This document shows, piece by piece, positions 48,307 through 57,075 of a DNA stretch of 64,000 nucleotides. Position 1 is the first letter of the stretch. Every line of letters starts with the position of its first letter. This DNA comes from Flavobacteriales bacterium UBA2306 (GTDB taxonomy: Bacteria > Bacteroidota > Bacteroidia > Flavobacteriales > Weeksellaceae). A program made the translations under genes and the position numbers. The notes below the pieces were generated by a model, which made no database searches, was not told the origin of the DNA, and saw only the letters and a list, made by a program, of their open reading frames with translations. The DNA is taken from NCBI GenBank assembly GCA_002345565.1, contig DDVS01000002.1:479605-543604 (forward strand). Reading direction: 5' to 3'.

Positions 48307-48918
48307 ATGGCACTCGAGGATTATAATAAAAAACGAAATTTCAAAGAAACCTCTGAGCCGGAAGGTAAAGAAAAAGCGAGTGGGAAGAAACTGAAATTTG
48401 TTATTCAAAGGCACGCTGCATCAAGACTTCACTATGATTTTCGTCTTGAGATGGAAGGTGTTCTAAAAAGCTGGGCAGTTCCAAAAGGTCCGTCATTGAA
48501 TCCTACTGACAAACGATTGGCAATGATGGTTGAAGATCATCCATATTCTTATAGAACATTTGAAGGCTCTATTCCAAAAGGAAATTATGGCGCCGGTGAA
48601 GTCGAGATCTGGGATGAGGGAACTTATGAGCCCATCGAAAAAGTAAAGGGTAAGACTGACGATCTGGTTATGAGAGCGGAACTTCATAAACAATCCTTGA
48701 AATTCATTCTTCACGGTAAAAAACTCAAGGGAGAATTCGCATTGGTTAAAATCAAAAATTCTAAAGACGAAAATGCCTGGCTGCTTATCAAGCATAAAGA
48801 TCAATTTGCTGTTGATGAAGATTACGATGCCGAAGAACATACTTTAAAAACATCTAAAGTAACCGCTTATCTCGAAGAGAAAGAAGGTAAAAAAAAAATA
48901 CTTCCACCGAAAGTCTGA
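48307..48918 (+). CDS. ligD: LigD, 3'-phosphoesterase (PE) part
   Basis: A 203-aa frame holding a complete PE domain: RHAASRLHYDFRLEMEGVLK with the catalytic HDFRLE-type motif (H42), WAVPKGPSLNP, EDHPYSYRTFEGSIPKGNYGAG and WLLIKHKD. PE removes 3'-phosphates or ribonucleotides during end repair. After GKKK the frame reads ILPPKV and stops, but a -1 shift within the ten-A run at 48889-48898 continues into the ligase-polymerase frame through an open, protein-like linker. It is either a split gene, a frameshifted gene, or a slippage-expressed LigD. Confidence 0.9.
   Translation: MALEDYNKKRNFKETSEPEGKEKASGKKLKFVIQRHAASRLHYDFRLEMEGVLKSWAVPKGPSLNPTDKRLAMMVEDHPYSYRTFEGSIPKGNYGAGEVEIWDEGTYEPIEKVKGKTDDLVMRAELHKQSLKFILHGKKLKGEFALVKIKNSKDENAWLLIKHKDQFAVDEDYDAEEHTLKTSKVTAYLEEKEGKKKILPPKV
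48889..48898 (+). other. Ten-A homopolymer at the ligD frame switch
   Basis: GGT is followed by ten A and then T. Reading stays in the PE frame for GGT AAA AAA AAA; a -1 slip gives AAT ACT TCC ACC GAA and remains open to the ligase domain. A10 runs are established sites for polymerase slippage and for sequencing or replication indels, so this run is the probable cause of the apparent split. Confidence 0.8.
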
Positions 48919-48962
48919 AGCATTATAAAAACTATGCACTTGCGCTATCCGGTGAAAAAAAA

Positions 48963-50846
48963 TTGTCAGAATTTATCAAGCCAATGCTTTGCAAAGTCTC
49001 TGATAAAGCATTTGATGACAAAGATTGGGCATTTGAAATCAAATGGGATGGTTATCGTGCCATTGCAGATATGAGCAAAGATGAACTCCGATTATATTCC
49101 CGAAACGGTATCGATTTTTCTCAGAAATTCAAAAAAATAACACATTCACTTAATTTACAGGAACATCCAATGATTCTTGATGGTGAGATTGTTGCTTATG
49201 ACGATAAAGGAAAGCCTAATTTTCAATGGCTTCAAAGGATTGGTAATCATCCGAATCTTGCATTGACTTTTCAGGTTTTCGATCTGTTATGGCTGAATGG
49301 TCATTCGACAGAAAATTTATCTTATCTTCAAAGAAAGGAATTGTTAAAAGACGCCTTGATAGAAAATGAGATTATCAAATACAGTGATCATATTCTAGAA
49401 AAAGGCAGAGATTTTTTTCAAGCAGCGAAAGATATGAGACTGGAGGGAATTGTAGCAAAAAAAACAGACAGCCTTTATAAAGAAAATCTCCGAAGCTCCG
49501 AATGGCTGAAAATAAAAATCCATAAGAGTGATGAAGCGGTCATCTGCGGATTTACTGAACCAAAAGGCTCAAGGAAAAAATTTGGCGCATTGATTTTAGG
49601 GAAATACCTCAATGGTGAAATGGTTTTCTGCGGTCATACCGGAGGTGGTTTTAATGAAAAATCTCTTTCTGACATCTACGATAAAATGCAGCCTTTAATA
49701 ACGAAAAATTCAGTGTTTAAAATCACACCAAAAACAAATACCAAAGCCACTTGGGTGAAACCAAAATTGGTTGCTGAAATAAAATTTACTGAACTCACAA
49801 AAGACAATATTTACAGACATCCTATTTTTTTGAGGCTTCGGGATGACATCGATTCTAAAGATATAAAATTCAATTCTGAAAATTCATCTAAAAACGAGAG
49901 TATGAAAAAGATTGAACCTAAAAAAAGAACGGGAAAAGATGATGTATTAAAGAAAATTGGAAAGCAGGAATTGAAACTAACCAATCAAAATAAAATCTAC
50001 TTTCCGGAAGACGACGTTACGAAAGGTGACGTAATTGATTTCTACCAAAGTATTTCAAAGTATATTCTGCCACATCTTAAAGACAGACCACAGTCTATGA
50101 ACCGTTATCCTAACGGCATCAAAGGGTTGAGTTTCTTTCAAAAAGATGCAGCGGAAGATACACCGGAATGGATAGAGACACAAAAAGTTTTCTCAGAAAG
50201 TTCCGATAAGTATATCAATTATATTATTTGCAACGATAAAGAAACTTTGGCCTATCTTAATAATCTCGGCTGTATAGAACTGAATATCTGGACCAGCAAA
50301 ATTAAAAAAGCAGATAATCCGGATTATCTTGTTCTTGATCTTGATCCGTCAGAAAAAAATTCTTTTGAGGATGTAATAGAAACAGCTCAGGCAGTAAAAG
50401 AAGTTCTGGATCTTGCGGGAATTAATGGTTATCCTAAAACTTCGGGCAGTTCAGGAATCCACGTTTACATTCCAATGAATGCGAAATACTCATATGATCA
50501 AGTTAAAGATTTTGGACATTTATTGATGCAGATGGTTCAGAAAAAATTACCAGATTTAACTACTTTGGAAAGAAGCCTGCAAAAAAGAGATAAGAATAAA
50601 ATTTATCTTGATTACCTTCAAAATAGGAGAGGACAGACTCTGGCGAGTGTTTACAGTCTCAGACCGAAAAATGGTGCACCGGTCTCTATGCCGTTGGAAT
50701 GGGACGAGGTCAAAAAAGGACTTAAGCCGACCGACTTCAATATTCATAATTCATTAGACCGTCTCAAAGAAAAGGGCGACATCTTCAAACCGATTTTAGG
50801 AAAAGGAATAGATATGCTGACAGCTATTAAGAAGCTGGAGGAATAA
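48963..50846 (+). CDS. ligD: LigD, ATP-dependent ligase and primase-polymerase part
   Basis: A 627-aa frame from a weak TTG at 48963; it is in fact open from 48891, so the TTG may not be used. The ligase domain (1-~310) has the AMP-lysine K27 in FEIKWDGYRA, LDGEIVAYD, LEGIVAKK and an OB fold. The archaeo-eukaryotic primase-type polymerase domain (~335-627) has NRYPNGIKGLSFFQKDA, the metal motif DYLVLDLDPS and SGSSGIHVYIPM. Joined with the upstream PE frame by a -1 shift, the product would be ~846 aa in the order PE-Lig-Pol, the normal size of LigD. Converges on uxaA. Confidence 0.92.
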   Translation: MSEFIKPMLCKVSDKAFDDKDWAFEIKWDGYRAIADMSKDELRLYSRNGIDFSQKFKKITHSLNLQEHPMILDGEIVAYDDKGKPNFQWLQRIGNHPNLALTFQVFDLLWLNGHSTENLSYLQRKELLKDALIENEIIKYSDHILEKGRDFFQAAKDMRLEGIVAKKTDSLYKENLRSSEWLKIKIHKSDEAVICGFTEPKGSRKKFGALILGKYLNGEMVFCGHTGGGFNEKSLSDIYDKMQPLITKNSVFKITPKTNTKATWVKPKLVAEIKFTELTKDNIYRHPIFLRLRDDIDSKDIKFNSENSSKNESMKKIEPKKRTGKDDVLKKIGKQELKLTNQNKIYFPEDDVTKGDVIDFYQSISKYILPHLKDRPQSMNRYPNGIKGLSFFQKDAAEDTPEWIETQKVFSESSDKYINYIICNDKETLAYLNNLGCIELNIWTSKIKKADNPDYLVLDLDPSEKNSFEDVIETAQAVKEVLDLAGINGYPKTSGSSGIHVYIPMNAKYSYDQVKDFGHLLMQMVQKKLPDLTTLERSLQKRDKNKIYLDYLQNRRGQTLASVYSLRPKNGAPVSMPLEWDEVKKGLKPTDFNIHNSLDRLKEKGDIFKPILGKGIDMLTAIKKLEE

Positions 50847-50847
50847 A

Positions 50848-50882
50848 AAAGAGCACTCTTCAAAAAGAAGAAATGCCCTTTA
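50848..50882. terminator. Imperfect hairpin between ligD and uxaA
   Basis: AAAGAGCACTCTTC and GAAGAAATGCCCTTT pair imperfectly around AAAAA in the 64-nt gap between convergent stops, flanked by A-runs and, on the minus strand, T-runs. Confidence 0.5.
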
Positions 50883-50910
50883 AAAATAAAAACCTTAAAA
50901 TTCAAAAAAT

Positions 50911-52521
50911 TTATAATGACACTCCTCGTTTCCAAGGAATAAACACATCCTGTTTCAGTTGGTCTGCTTTCGTTTCTACGTTTCCGCTTGCCAACTCTAT
51001 AATATAATCTACGATTTCTTCGCCCACTTCCTGGATACTTTTTTCCCCTGTAATAACAGTTCCTGCATTAACATCGATGATGTCTGTCATTCTATTAATC
51101 AAAGCAGTATTCGAAGAGATTTTCACAACCGGAGCGATTGGATTTCCCATCGGATTTCCTAAACCTGTCGTAAACAAAACGACTGTTGCTCCAGCTCCAA
51201 CCAATCCTGTTGTACACTCTGCGTCGTTACCCGGCGTGTTCAAGAGATTCAAACCTGGTTTCGAAATATATTCACCGTAATCCAAAACATCTACAATTGG
51301 TGCAGTTCCACCTTTTTTAGAAGCACCTGCAGATTTCATTGCGTCTGTAATCAAACCGTCTTTGATATTTCCAGGAGACGGATTCATATCAAATCCTGAA
51401 CCTGCATCCACAACAGATTTTTCAAAAGCTTTCATTAATGATAAGAATTTATCTGCTTTTTCCTCATCCACGCATCGGTTCATCAATTCTTGTTCAACAC
51501 CACACAATTCCGGAAATTCTGCCAAAATTGTTTTTCCACCCAAGGCTGCAAAAATATCTGACACAACGCCCAAAGCTGGATTGGCCGAAATACCCGAAAA
51601 ACCATCAGAACCACCACATTCTAAACCAATGCTAAGTTTAGAAATTGGAGCAGGCTTGCGTTCAATTTTGTTGGCTCTTTTTATCGCTTCAAAAGAATCT
51701 TTGATAACCATTTGGAACATCTTATCCGTCGTCCCGATTTTCTGCTGTTCAAAAATTAAAATTTCTTTATCGCTATTCGGATTAATTTCCTTCAAAGCAT
51801 TTTGAAAAATCTCGACCTGAAGATTTTGACAACCAAGGCTCAAAACTGTTGCACCAGCCACATTCGGGTTATTTACATAACCTGCAAGTAATTTTGCCAA
51901 TAGTTCCGAATCCTGTCTAATTCCGCCACAACCACCTTGATGATTGATGAATTTCACTTCGATATTATCCAGAAGATTTTCATTTCTGGACTTATCTGCA
52001 ACTTCTTCCACGCTTTTTTCTTCAATCAAAGAGCGTAAGAAATTCTTATAAGAAACTTCTTTCTTCGGTAACAATTCATTTTCGAAAATGTCTTTCAGTT
52101 TCTCGATATTCTTGTTTTCACAAAATACCAATGGGAAAAATAACCAGACATTTTTCGTCCCCACTTGTCCGTCAGAACGATGGTAACCATTGAAGGTTTT
52201 ATCCTTCCATTTATCCACATTTGGCGGCGTCCAACCCAAATCTCCAGTCTTTTTGAAAACCTCTTCACTCTCGTGTTTTACGTTTTCAGTCGTAATAACT
52301 TCGCCTTTTTGGATAGGATGATTCGCTTTTCCAACGATTACGCCATACATAATGATATGGTCGCCAACCACAAAATCTTCCGCCGCGAATTTATGTTTTG
52401 CTTTCGTATCTTTCAGAACCGTGTAATCTGCACCGTCAAGATGCACGATTTCTCCGGCAGGCAAATCTGTCAGCGCAACAATAATGTTGTCTTTCGGATT
52501 TACTTTTAATACTTTATTCAT
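50911..52521 (-). CDS. uxaA: Altronate dehydratase
   Basis: Dehydrates D-altronate to 2-keto-3-deoxygluconate (KDG), the last specific step of galacturonate breakdown. The 536-aa protein has an N-terminal SAF-type domain (about 1-100) and the UxaA core with GYHRSDGQVGTKN, HQGGCGGIRQDSELL, LECGGSDGFSGISANPALG and GLITDAMKSAGASKKGGTAPIVDVLDYGE. It is on the same strand as the uronate operon but separated from uxaB by 408 nt filled by two dispersed repeats. It may need its own promoter or read-through. Confidence 0.94.
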   Translation of the reverse strand: MNKVLKVNPKDNIIVALTDLPAGEIVHLDGADYTVLKDTKAKHKFAAEDFVVGDHIIMYGVIVGKANHPIQKGEVITTENVKHESEEVFKKTGDLGWTPPNVDKWKDKTFNGYHRSDGQVGTKNVWLFFPLVFCENKNIEKLKDIFENELLPKKEVSYKNFLRSLIEEKSVEEVADKSRNENLLDNIEVKFINHQGGCGGIRQDSELLAKLLAGYVNNPNVAGATVLSLGCQNLQVEIFQNALKEINPNSDKEILIFEQQKIGTTDKMFQMVIKDSFEAIKRANKIERKPAPISKLSIGLECGGSDGFSGISANPALGVVSDIFAALGGKTILAEFPELCGVEQELMNRCVDEEKADKFLSLMKAFEKSVVDAGSGFDMNPSPGNIKDGLITDAMKSAGASKKGGTAPIVDVLDYGEYISKPGLNLLNTPGNDAECTTGLVGAGATVVLFTTGLGNPMGNPIAPVVKISSNTALINRMTDIIDVNAGTVITGEKSIQEVGEEIVDYIIELASGNVETKADQLKQDVFIPWKRGVSL

Positions 52522-52586
52522 AATTTTCAGATTATAACTTTATTCTTTATAATAGTTTGACTTTGTCGAACCACATTGTTAGGTTT

Positions 52587-52714
52587 GGGCAGCTTAGTCC
52601 GCCTGTAGTTTATCCTGAGCTTGTCGAAGGGCTTCCAATCTTTTTTGCAGACGATTTCAGTCTAAATAGAAATTGAGAACAAGCAAAAAAGGATTTCCGC
52701 TCAAGTCGGGCTGC
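52587..52714 (+). repeat. Dispersed repeat B with internal CCTGAGCTTGTCGAAGGG
   Basis: Starts GGGCAGCTTAGTCCGCCTGT and ends GCTCAAGTCGGGCTGC, matching 18313-18392 at both ends. Its interior contains TCCTGAGCTTGTCGAAGGG, a short palindromic word found scattered in many bacterial genomes. It fills half of the uxaB-uxaA gap. Confidence 0.72.
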
Positions 52715-52754
52715 TTTGTGATTCAACGTTTAATTTAGAGCTAAAATCCCGTTT

Positions 52755-52906
52755 ATTAAATATATCAATAGGGGCGGGCTTTAGCCCGTCTAAAAATAGA
52801 AATATTGAATTGACTTTAGTCGAAATTTAAAGTAGGTTTTGGCTAAAGCCAATTATTTAATTCATTTTATCATCGGGCTAAAGCCCGAAGCTATTGATTT
52901 TATTTA
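52755..52906. repeat. 152-bp inverted element made of four nested palindromes (family C)
   Basis: Palindromes in order: CGGGCTTTAGCCCG (52775-52788), GACTTTAGTC (52813-52822), TTGGCTAAAGCCAA (52840-52853) and CGGGCTAAAGCCCG (52875-52888). The first two carry CTTTAG and the last two its complement CTAAAG, so the whole unit is also one long inverted repeat with outer arms ATCAATAG and CTATTGAT. No ORF. It lies between uxaB and uxaA. Confidence 0.8.
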
Positions 52907-52929
52907 GTAATTAATTAGACTCTAATTAA

Positions 52930-54387
52930 TTATTGAATGAAACTTTTATACCCTTCCTCAATTCCATTGGAATCGATTGCACGCAAAGCTTTAATAATAG
53001 ATTCAGTTAATCCATTGATTTGAGTCAAATCTGTATCCCAGAAACTCACTTCTGATAAGGCATTTTTCGCCACTTCTCCAAGGTCGTTGGTTGACCAGAT
53101 TTCTTTGAATCTCTCCAAAACCGGTGCATCATCGCTCACAGGAAGTTGTTTTCCGTCGAATTCACCTTGATAAAATCTAATCAACGCTGCTAATGCAAAA
53201 GTCAGATTGGTTGGCAATTCATTCTTAATTTCAACATATTTTAAGAAGCTTGGCAACACTCTCACTTTGAACTTCGAAACCGAGTTCAATGCAATGCTGG
53301 AAAGCTGATGCTTCAAAAACGGATTTCTGAATCTGTCAAACACTTCATCCGAAAAAGCCGTCAATTCTTCTGTTGATAAATCCAGAGTAGGGATGATTTC
53401 GTTATAAACCGTTTCTGAAATCCATTTTCCTGCAAAGTCTGCGTCAATGGCTTCTTTCACAGTTTCTTTTCCGTCAAGGATTGAAAAAGCCAACATCGCT
53501 GTGTGTGCACCGTTCAGGATTCTAACTTTTCTGGTTCTGTAAGGCGTGATGTCATCTACAACCAAAACTTGTTCATCAATTTTATCAAACGGAATCAAGG
53601 CTTTTAATTTCTCATCACCTTCTATAACCCAAAGTAAGAAAGCTTCACAAACCACCATTAGATTATCATCATAATCCAATTTAGCTTCATACTCGTCTTT
53701 TTCTTCTCTTGGATAACCCGGAACGATTCTGTCCACCAAAGTATTGTGGAAATAGTTGCTGTTTTCTATCCAATTAGAAAATTCTGAACCTAGATTCCAA
53801 AGCTGGGCATATTTCAGGATATATTCTTTTAATGTCAAGGCATTGTTTTCAATCAATTCGCAAGGAATAATGTGAAGACCTTTCTCTGAATCTCCTTTAA
53901 AATGTTTGAATCTCTCGTAAAGAAAAGCCGTTACTTTCGCAGGGAAATTCTTATGAGGACCTGAATCTAAAGAACTTTCAGATTCATCAAAAGCAATTCC
54001 TGCCTCTGTCGTATTAGATAAAATGAACTGTAAATCTTCTCCTTTAGCTAGCTCAAGATATTCAGCATAATGTTCATAAGGACTGAATGAACGCTGGATT
54101 GCAGAAATCACTCTTTGGTCATCCATGATTTGTCCTTTTTTTACACCTCTTACGAAAAGTGTGTAAAGGTTGTCTTGCTCTTCCAACATATCAACAAGAC
54201 CACCAACAGTTGGTTGTACAACAGCTACACCGGCATTGAAGCCAGCTTCTTTGTTCATCTTGTCAATAAGATAATCTACAAATGCACGAAGGAAATTACC
54301 TTCCCCGAATTGTAAAAATTTGATTGGAAGTTTCTCAGTTTGACCTGAGTTTTCACGGTTAAGTTTTTGTTTAGTTTGATATTCCAT
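52930..54387 (-). CDS. uxaB: Tagaturonate reductase
   Basis: NADH-dependent reduction of D-tagaturonate to D-altronate. The 485-aa mannitol-dehydrogenase-family protein has KFLQFGEGNFLRAFVDYLID (cofactor), DRIVPGYPREEKDEYEAKLDYDD, VLVVDDITPYRTRKVRILNGAHTAML with the catalytic Lys/His, and DRFRNPFLKHQLSSIALNS. UxuB (fructuronate reductase) is a relative; UxaC and UxaA as neighbours and the length favour UxaB. It begins 4 nt after the stop of the transporter gene, in the same operon. Confidence 0.92.
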   Translation of the reverse strand: MEYQTKQKLNRENSGQTEKLPIKFLQFGEGNFLRAFVDYLIDKMNKEAGFNAGVAVVQPTVGGLVDMLEEQDNLYTLFVRGVKKGQIMDDQRVISAIQRSFSPYEHYAEYLELAKGEDLQFILSNTTEAGIAFDESESSLDSGPHKNFPAKVTAFLYERFKHFKGDSEKGLHIIPCELIENNALTLKEYILKYAQLWNLGSEFSNWIENSNYFHNTLVDRIVPGYPREEKDEYEAKLDYDDNLMVVCEAFLLWVIEGDEKLKALIPFDKIDEQVLVVDDITPYRTRKVRILNGAHTAMLAFSILDGKETVKEAIDADFAGKWISETVYNEIIPTLDLSTEELTAFSDEVFDRFRNPFLKHQLSSIALNSVSKFKVRVLPSFLKYVEIKNELPTNLTFALAALIRFYQGEFDGKQLPVSDDAPVLERFKEIWSTNDLGEVAKNALSEVSFWDTDLTQINGLTESIIKALRAIDSNGIEEGYKSFIQ

Positions 54388-54391
54388 TGTT

Positions 54392-55918
54392 TTATTCTTT
54401 TATAATTTTATATTTCGGAACCAATGATTTCATTACGAACCACGCAATCAGATAAGCGACTGCACAGATTGAGAAAATAATCATATATCCTTTATCGATA
54501 CCATCTGAAACTACCGCTCCAGAAGCTTTTAATTGTTCAAATAATCCGTCCGGAAGGCGCTCATTGGTATATTGAGGGAATTTTTCCAACAACGGAACTC
54601 CGTCCACTGTAGTCCATGTTTTATGGGAAAAGTCAAATAAAAGCCCAGATCCTTTATTGATTAGCGTAGAACCAATTCCACCGGCAAGACCTCCAATTCC
54701 GGTAATCGTTGCGATTGCTTTTTTAGGAAACATATCGCCCACTGTAGAGAAAATATTAGCAGACCAAGCTTGATGAGCCGCACCTGCGATTCCTATAATA
54801 ATCACAGGGATCCAATAAGAAATTTTACCACCCGGCTGTGCTAATAATGCTAAGAGAGGGAAAAATGCGAAAATCAACATCGCTTTCATTCTTCCGTCAT
54901 AAGGGTTCATTCCTTTTTTGTCAACAAAGAAAGTTGGTAGCCAACCGCCTACGATAGAAACTAAAGTAATTATATATAAAATGAAAAGAGGAAATGCACT
55001 TTCTGTACTGTCCATCCCATAAACGGAGCTGAGATAAGCCGGAGTCCAGAATAAATAAAACCACCAAACACCATCTGTCATAAATTTTCCAAACGCAAAA
55101 GCCCAGGTTTGTTTGTAGCTAAAAGCCTGCTTCAAACTCATTTTTTTTGTTGGCTGGTCTGCTGTTTCAGGAAGATCATCCATATCTTGCTTTATATAAG
55201 CCAGCTCGTGCTCGTTAACTTTTTTATGTTGGTGTGGTTTTTTGTAGTAAAATACCCAGAATCCCATCCAGATAAACCCTAAAGCACCAATGATGATGAA
55301 TGCCATTTCCCAACCCATAGATTTAGCAATGAAAGGAATGGTAATAGGCGCTGCCAAAGCTCCTACAGTAGCTCCTGCATTAAAGATGCTGGTTGCAAAA
55401 GCACGGTCTTTTTTAGGGAAATATTCTGCAGTTGTTTTGATGGCAGCTGGGAAATTACCAGCTTCACCAATTGCTAAAACCAATCTTGCAAAAATGAATA
55501 ACGCCACACTAACATTGATGACTTTTGAAATGTCTTGTACAGTTTCTATATGTTCTTTCGCCCCTTCAAAGCCTACAAACCAGTGTCCTGTAAGCACTCC
55601 GGAAGTTGCAATACCACAAAATGCGTGTAGAACGGCTCCAATAGACCAAATTCCAATGGCCCAAAGAAAGCCTTTCTTAGTGTCCATCCAATCTACAAAT
55701 TTACCTGCAAAAATCATACTTGCTGCATAGAATATAGAGAATAGAGCCGTGATGTTTCCGTAATCATTATTATCCCAATGAAACTCCGGAGAGATAAAAT
55801 CTTTCCAAGTTAAAGACAAAACTTGCCTGTCAAGATAATTGATGGTGGTTGCAAAAAACAACAAACCACAAATGGTCCATCGGAAATGACTCGGTTTTAA
55901 GGATGTTGCTGAACTCAT
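54392..55918 (-). CDS. exuT: MFS hexuronate transporter (ExuT-like)
   Basis: Major-facilitator symporter of the anion:cation family that imports galacturonate/glucuronate. It has 508 aa and about 12 hydrophobic helices. The first contains RWTICGLLFFATTINYLDRQVLS, typical of hexuronate and galactonate carriers; ARLVLAIGEAGNFPAAIKTTAEYFPKKDRAFA is the conserved TM4-5 loop. Substrate is inferred from family and context. It lies 32 nt after eda and 4 nt before uxaB. Confidence 0.9.
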   Translation of the reverse strand: MSSATSLKPSHFRWTICGLLFFATTINYLDRQVLSLTWKDFISPEFHWDNNDYGNITALFSIFYAASMIFAGKFVDWMDTKKGFLWAIGIWSIGAVLHAFCGIATSGVLTGHWFVGFEGAKEHIETVQDISKVINVSVALFIFARLVLAIGEAGNFPAAIKTTAEYFPKKDRAFATSIFNAGATVGALAAPITIPFIAKSMGWEMAFIIIGALGFIWMGFWVFYYKKPHQHKKVNEHELAYIKQDMDDLPETADQPTKKMSLKQAFSYKQTWAFAFGKFMTDGVWWFYLFWTPAYLSSVYGMDSTESAFPLFILYIITLVSIVGGWLPTFFVDKKGMNPYDGRMKAMLIFAFFPLLALLAQPGGKISYWIPVIIIGIAGAAHQAWSANIFSTVGDMFPKKAIATITGIGGLAGGIGSTLINKGSGLLFDFSHKTWTTVDGVPLLEKFPQYTNERLPDGLFEQLKASGAVVSDGIDKGYMIIFSICAVAYLIAWFVMKSLVPKYKIIKE

Positions 55919-55950
55919 ATATTTAAAAAATTTGAGATTTGAGATACCTC

Positions 55951-56610
55951 TTAATGGATTGATTTTATAATTTCTAAAACTTTTTTAGTTTCGTTTTCGA
56001 TGGTTGCGTAATCTTTGGAAGCCATTAATTCTTTGCTGACCAATTTGCTTCCCATTCCAACTGCTGAAACACCAGCTTTGAACCAACTTTCGATGTTTTC
56101 TTTGGTTGTGTCAACACCGCCGGTTGGCATAAATTTTAAGTTTGGAAATACATCTTTGATGGCGCTCATAAATCCTGTTCCAAGTGCATTTCCAGGGAAT
56201 AATTTCACAAAAGTCACACCTGAATTTTCAGCTTCTATGATTTCTGTTGGCGTCATACAACCTGGGCTGTAAAGCACATCTTTCGGAATCAGGAATTCTG
56301 CAACCTCTGAAATAAATCCAGGACTGATGAAAAAGTCAGCGCCAACTCTGTAATAATCTTCCGCTTGCTTTTGATTCTTGATTGTTCCGATTCCAAGAAG
56401 CATATCTGGCATTTCAGCATTTCGGATTTCTACCATTTTTGTAAAATTGCTTAGTGCAGATTCTCCTCGGCTTGTATATTCTACCGCTCGTATTCCTGCT
56501 CTGTAAAGCGATTTCAGTATTTCTAAGGTTACTGTTTCATCAGCATTATAATACAAAGGCAAAAGTCCTTGTTTGATAATGGTGTTCGTAACTAATTGAA
56601 TCTTTGTCAT
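55951..56610 (-). CDS. eda: 2-dehydro-3-deoxyphosphogluconate (KDPG) aldolase
   Basis: Cleaves KDPG to pyruvate and glyceraldehyde-3-phosphate, the last step of both uronate branches. The 219-aa TIM-barrel class I aldolase has the catalytic Glu E44 in AVEYTSRGE and the Schiff-base Lys K136 in FVKLFPGNALG, plus ISPGF and MPTGGV. Starts 4 nt after the yhcH-like stop. Confidence 0.95.
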   Translation of the reverse strand: MTKIQLVTNTIIKQGLLPLYYNADETVTLEILKSLYRAGIRAVEYTSRGESALSNFTKMVEIRNAEMPDMLLGIGTIKNQKQAEDYYRVGADFFISPGFISEVAEFLIPKDVLYSPGCMTPTEIIEAENSGVTFVKLFPGNALGTGFMSAIKDVFPNLKFMPTGGVDTTKENIESWFKAGVSAVGMGSKLVSKELMASKDYATIENETKKVLEIIKSIH

Positions 56611-56614
56611 TTTT

Positions 56615-57064
56615 TTAAATTTTTACTTTAAAAACTATTTTTCTAATGAAGTCATTTCCAATCATTGGTGCGTGGACATCATTGGGGTAAAAAATAGCAA
56701 ACTGATTTTCGTTTAATTGGAAAAACATATCCGGATTATCATTGTAGAAAAGAACATCTTTTTCTGCATTGTATTCTCCGATTGGGTTTGTGCATTTTTG
56801 CCTTGATTTCCAACCAATATTTTCTATTCCTTTCAAGCAGATTTGAATATCAATATTTTGATTATGACATTCGAATTTGGAAAGACTTTCTTCTTTTGTT
56901 TTGGCCATTTCATCAAAAACAATCATTTTAAGACCTTCTTCAATCTCTGTAACTCCAACTTCTAAAGGATCTAAATTCTTGTCTTTTAAATAGTCGAAAG
57001 CTTTTTCAAATAATGGATTTAGCAAAAAATATTGAGAAGCATTTTCTAATGTATCTATAACCAT
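56615..57064 (-). CDS. YhcH/YjgK/YiaL family protein
   Basis: A 149-aa cupin-like protein of the YhcH/YjgK/YiaL (DUF386) family. Motifs include IEEGLKMIVFDEMAKTKEESLSKFECHNQNIDIQICLKGIENIGW and NQFAIFYPNDVHAPMI, with likely metal ligands His and Glu. Family members are found in sugar-acid and sialic-acid operons and may act as sugar anomerases or isomerases; no activity is certain. It is tightly packed between kdgK (11 nt) and eda (4 nt), so a role in uronate handling is likely. Confidence 0.88.
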   Translation of the reverse strand: MVIDTLENASQYFLLNPLFEKAFDYLKDKNLDPLEVGVTEIEEGLKMIVFDEMAKTKEESLSKFECHNQNIDIQICLKGIENIGWKSRQKCTNPIGEYNAEKDVLFYNDNPDMFFQLNENQFAIFYPNDVHAPMIGNDFIRKIVFKVKI

Positions 57065-57075
57065 TTTCTTCTAAA

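Noticed and set aside
52968..52981. TGGAATCGATTGCA, 13 of 14 bases like the operator, inside the 3' end of uxaB
   Set aside because: It encodes conserved-frame residues (RAIDSNG) at the operon interior; probably chance, though a genome-wide motif search could revive it.
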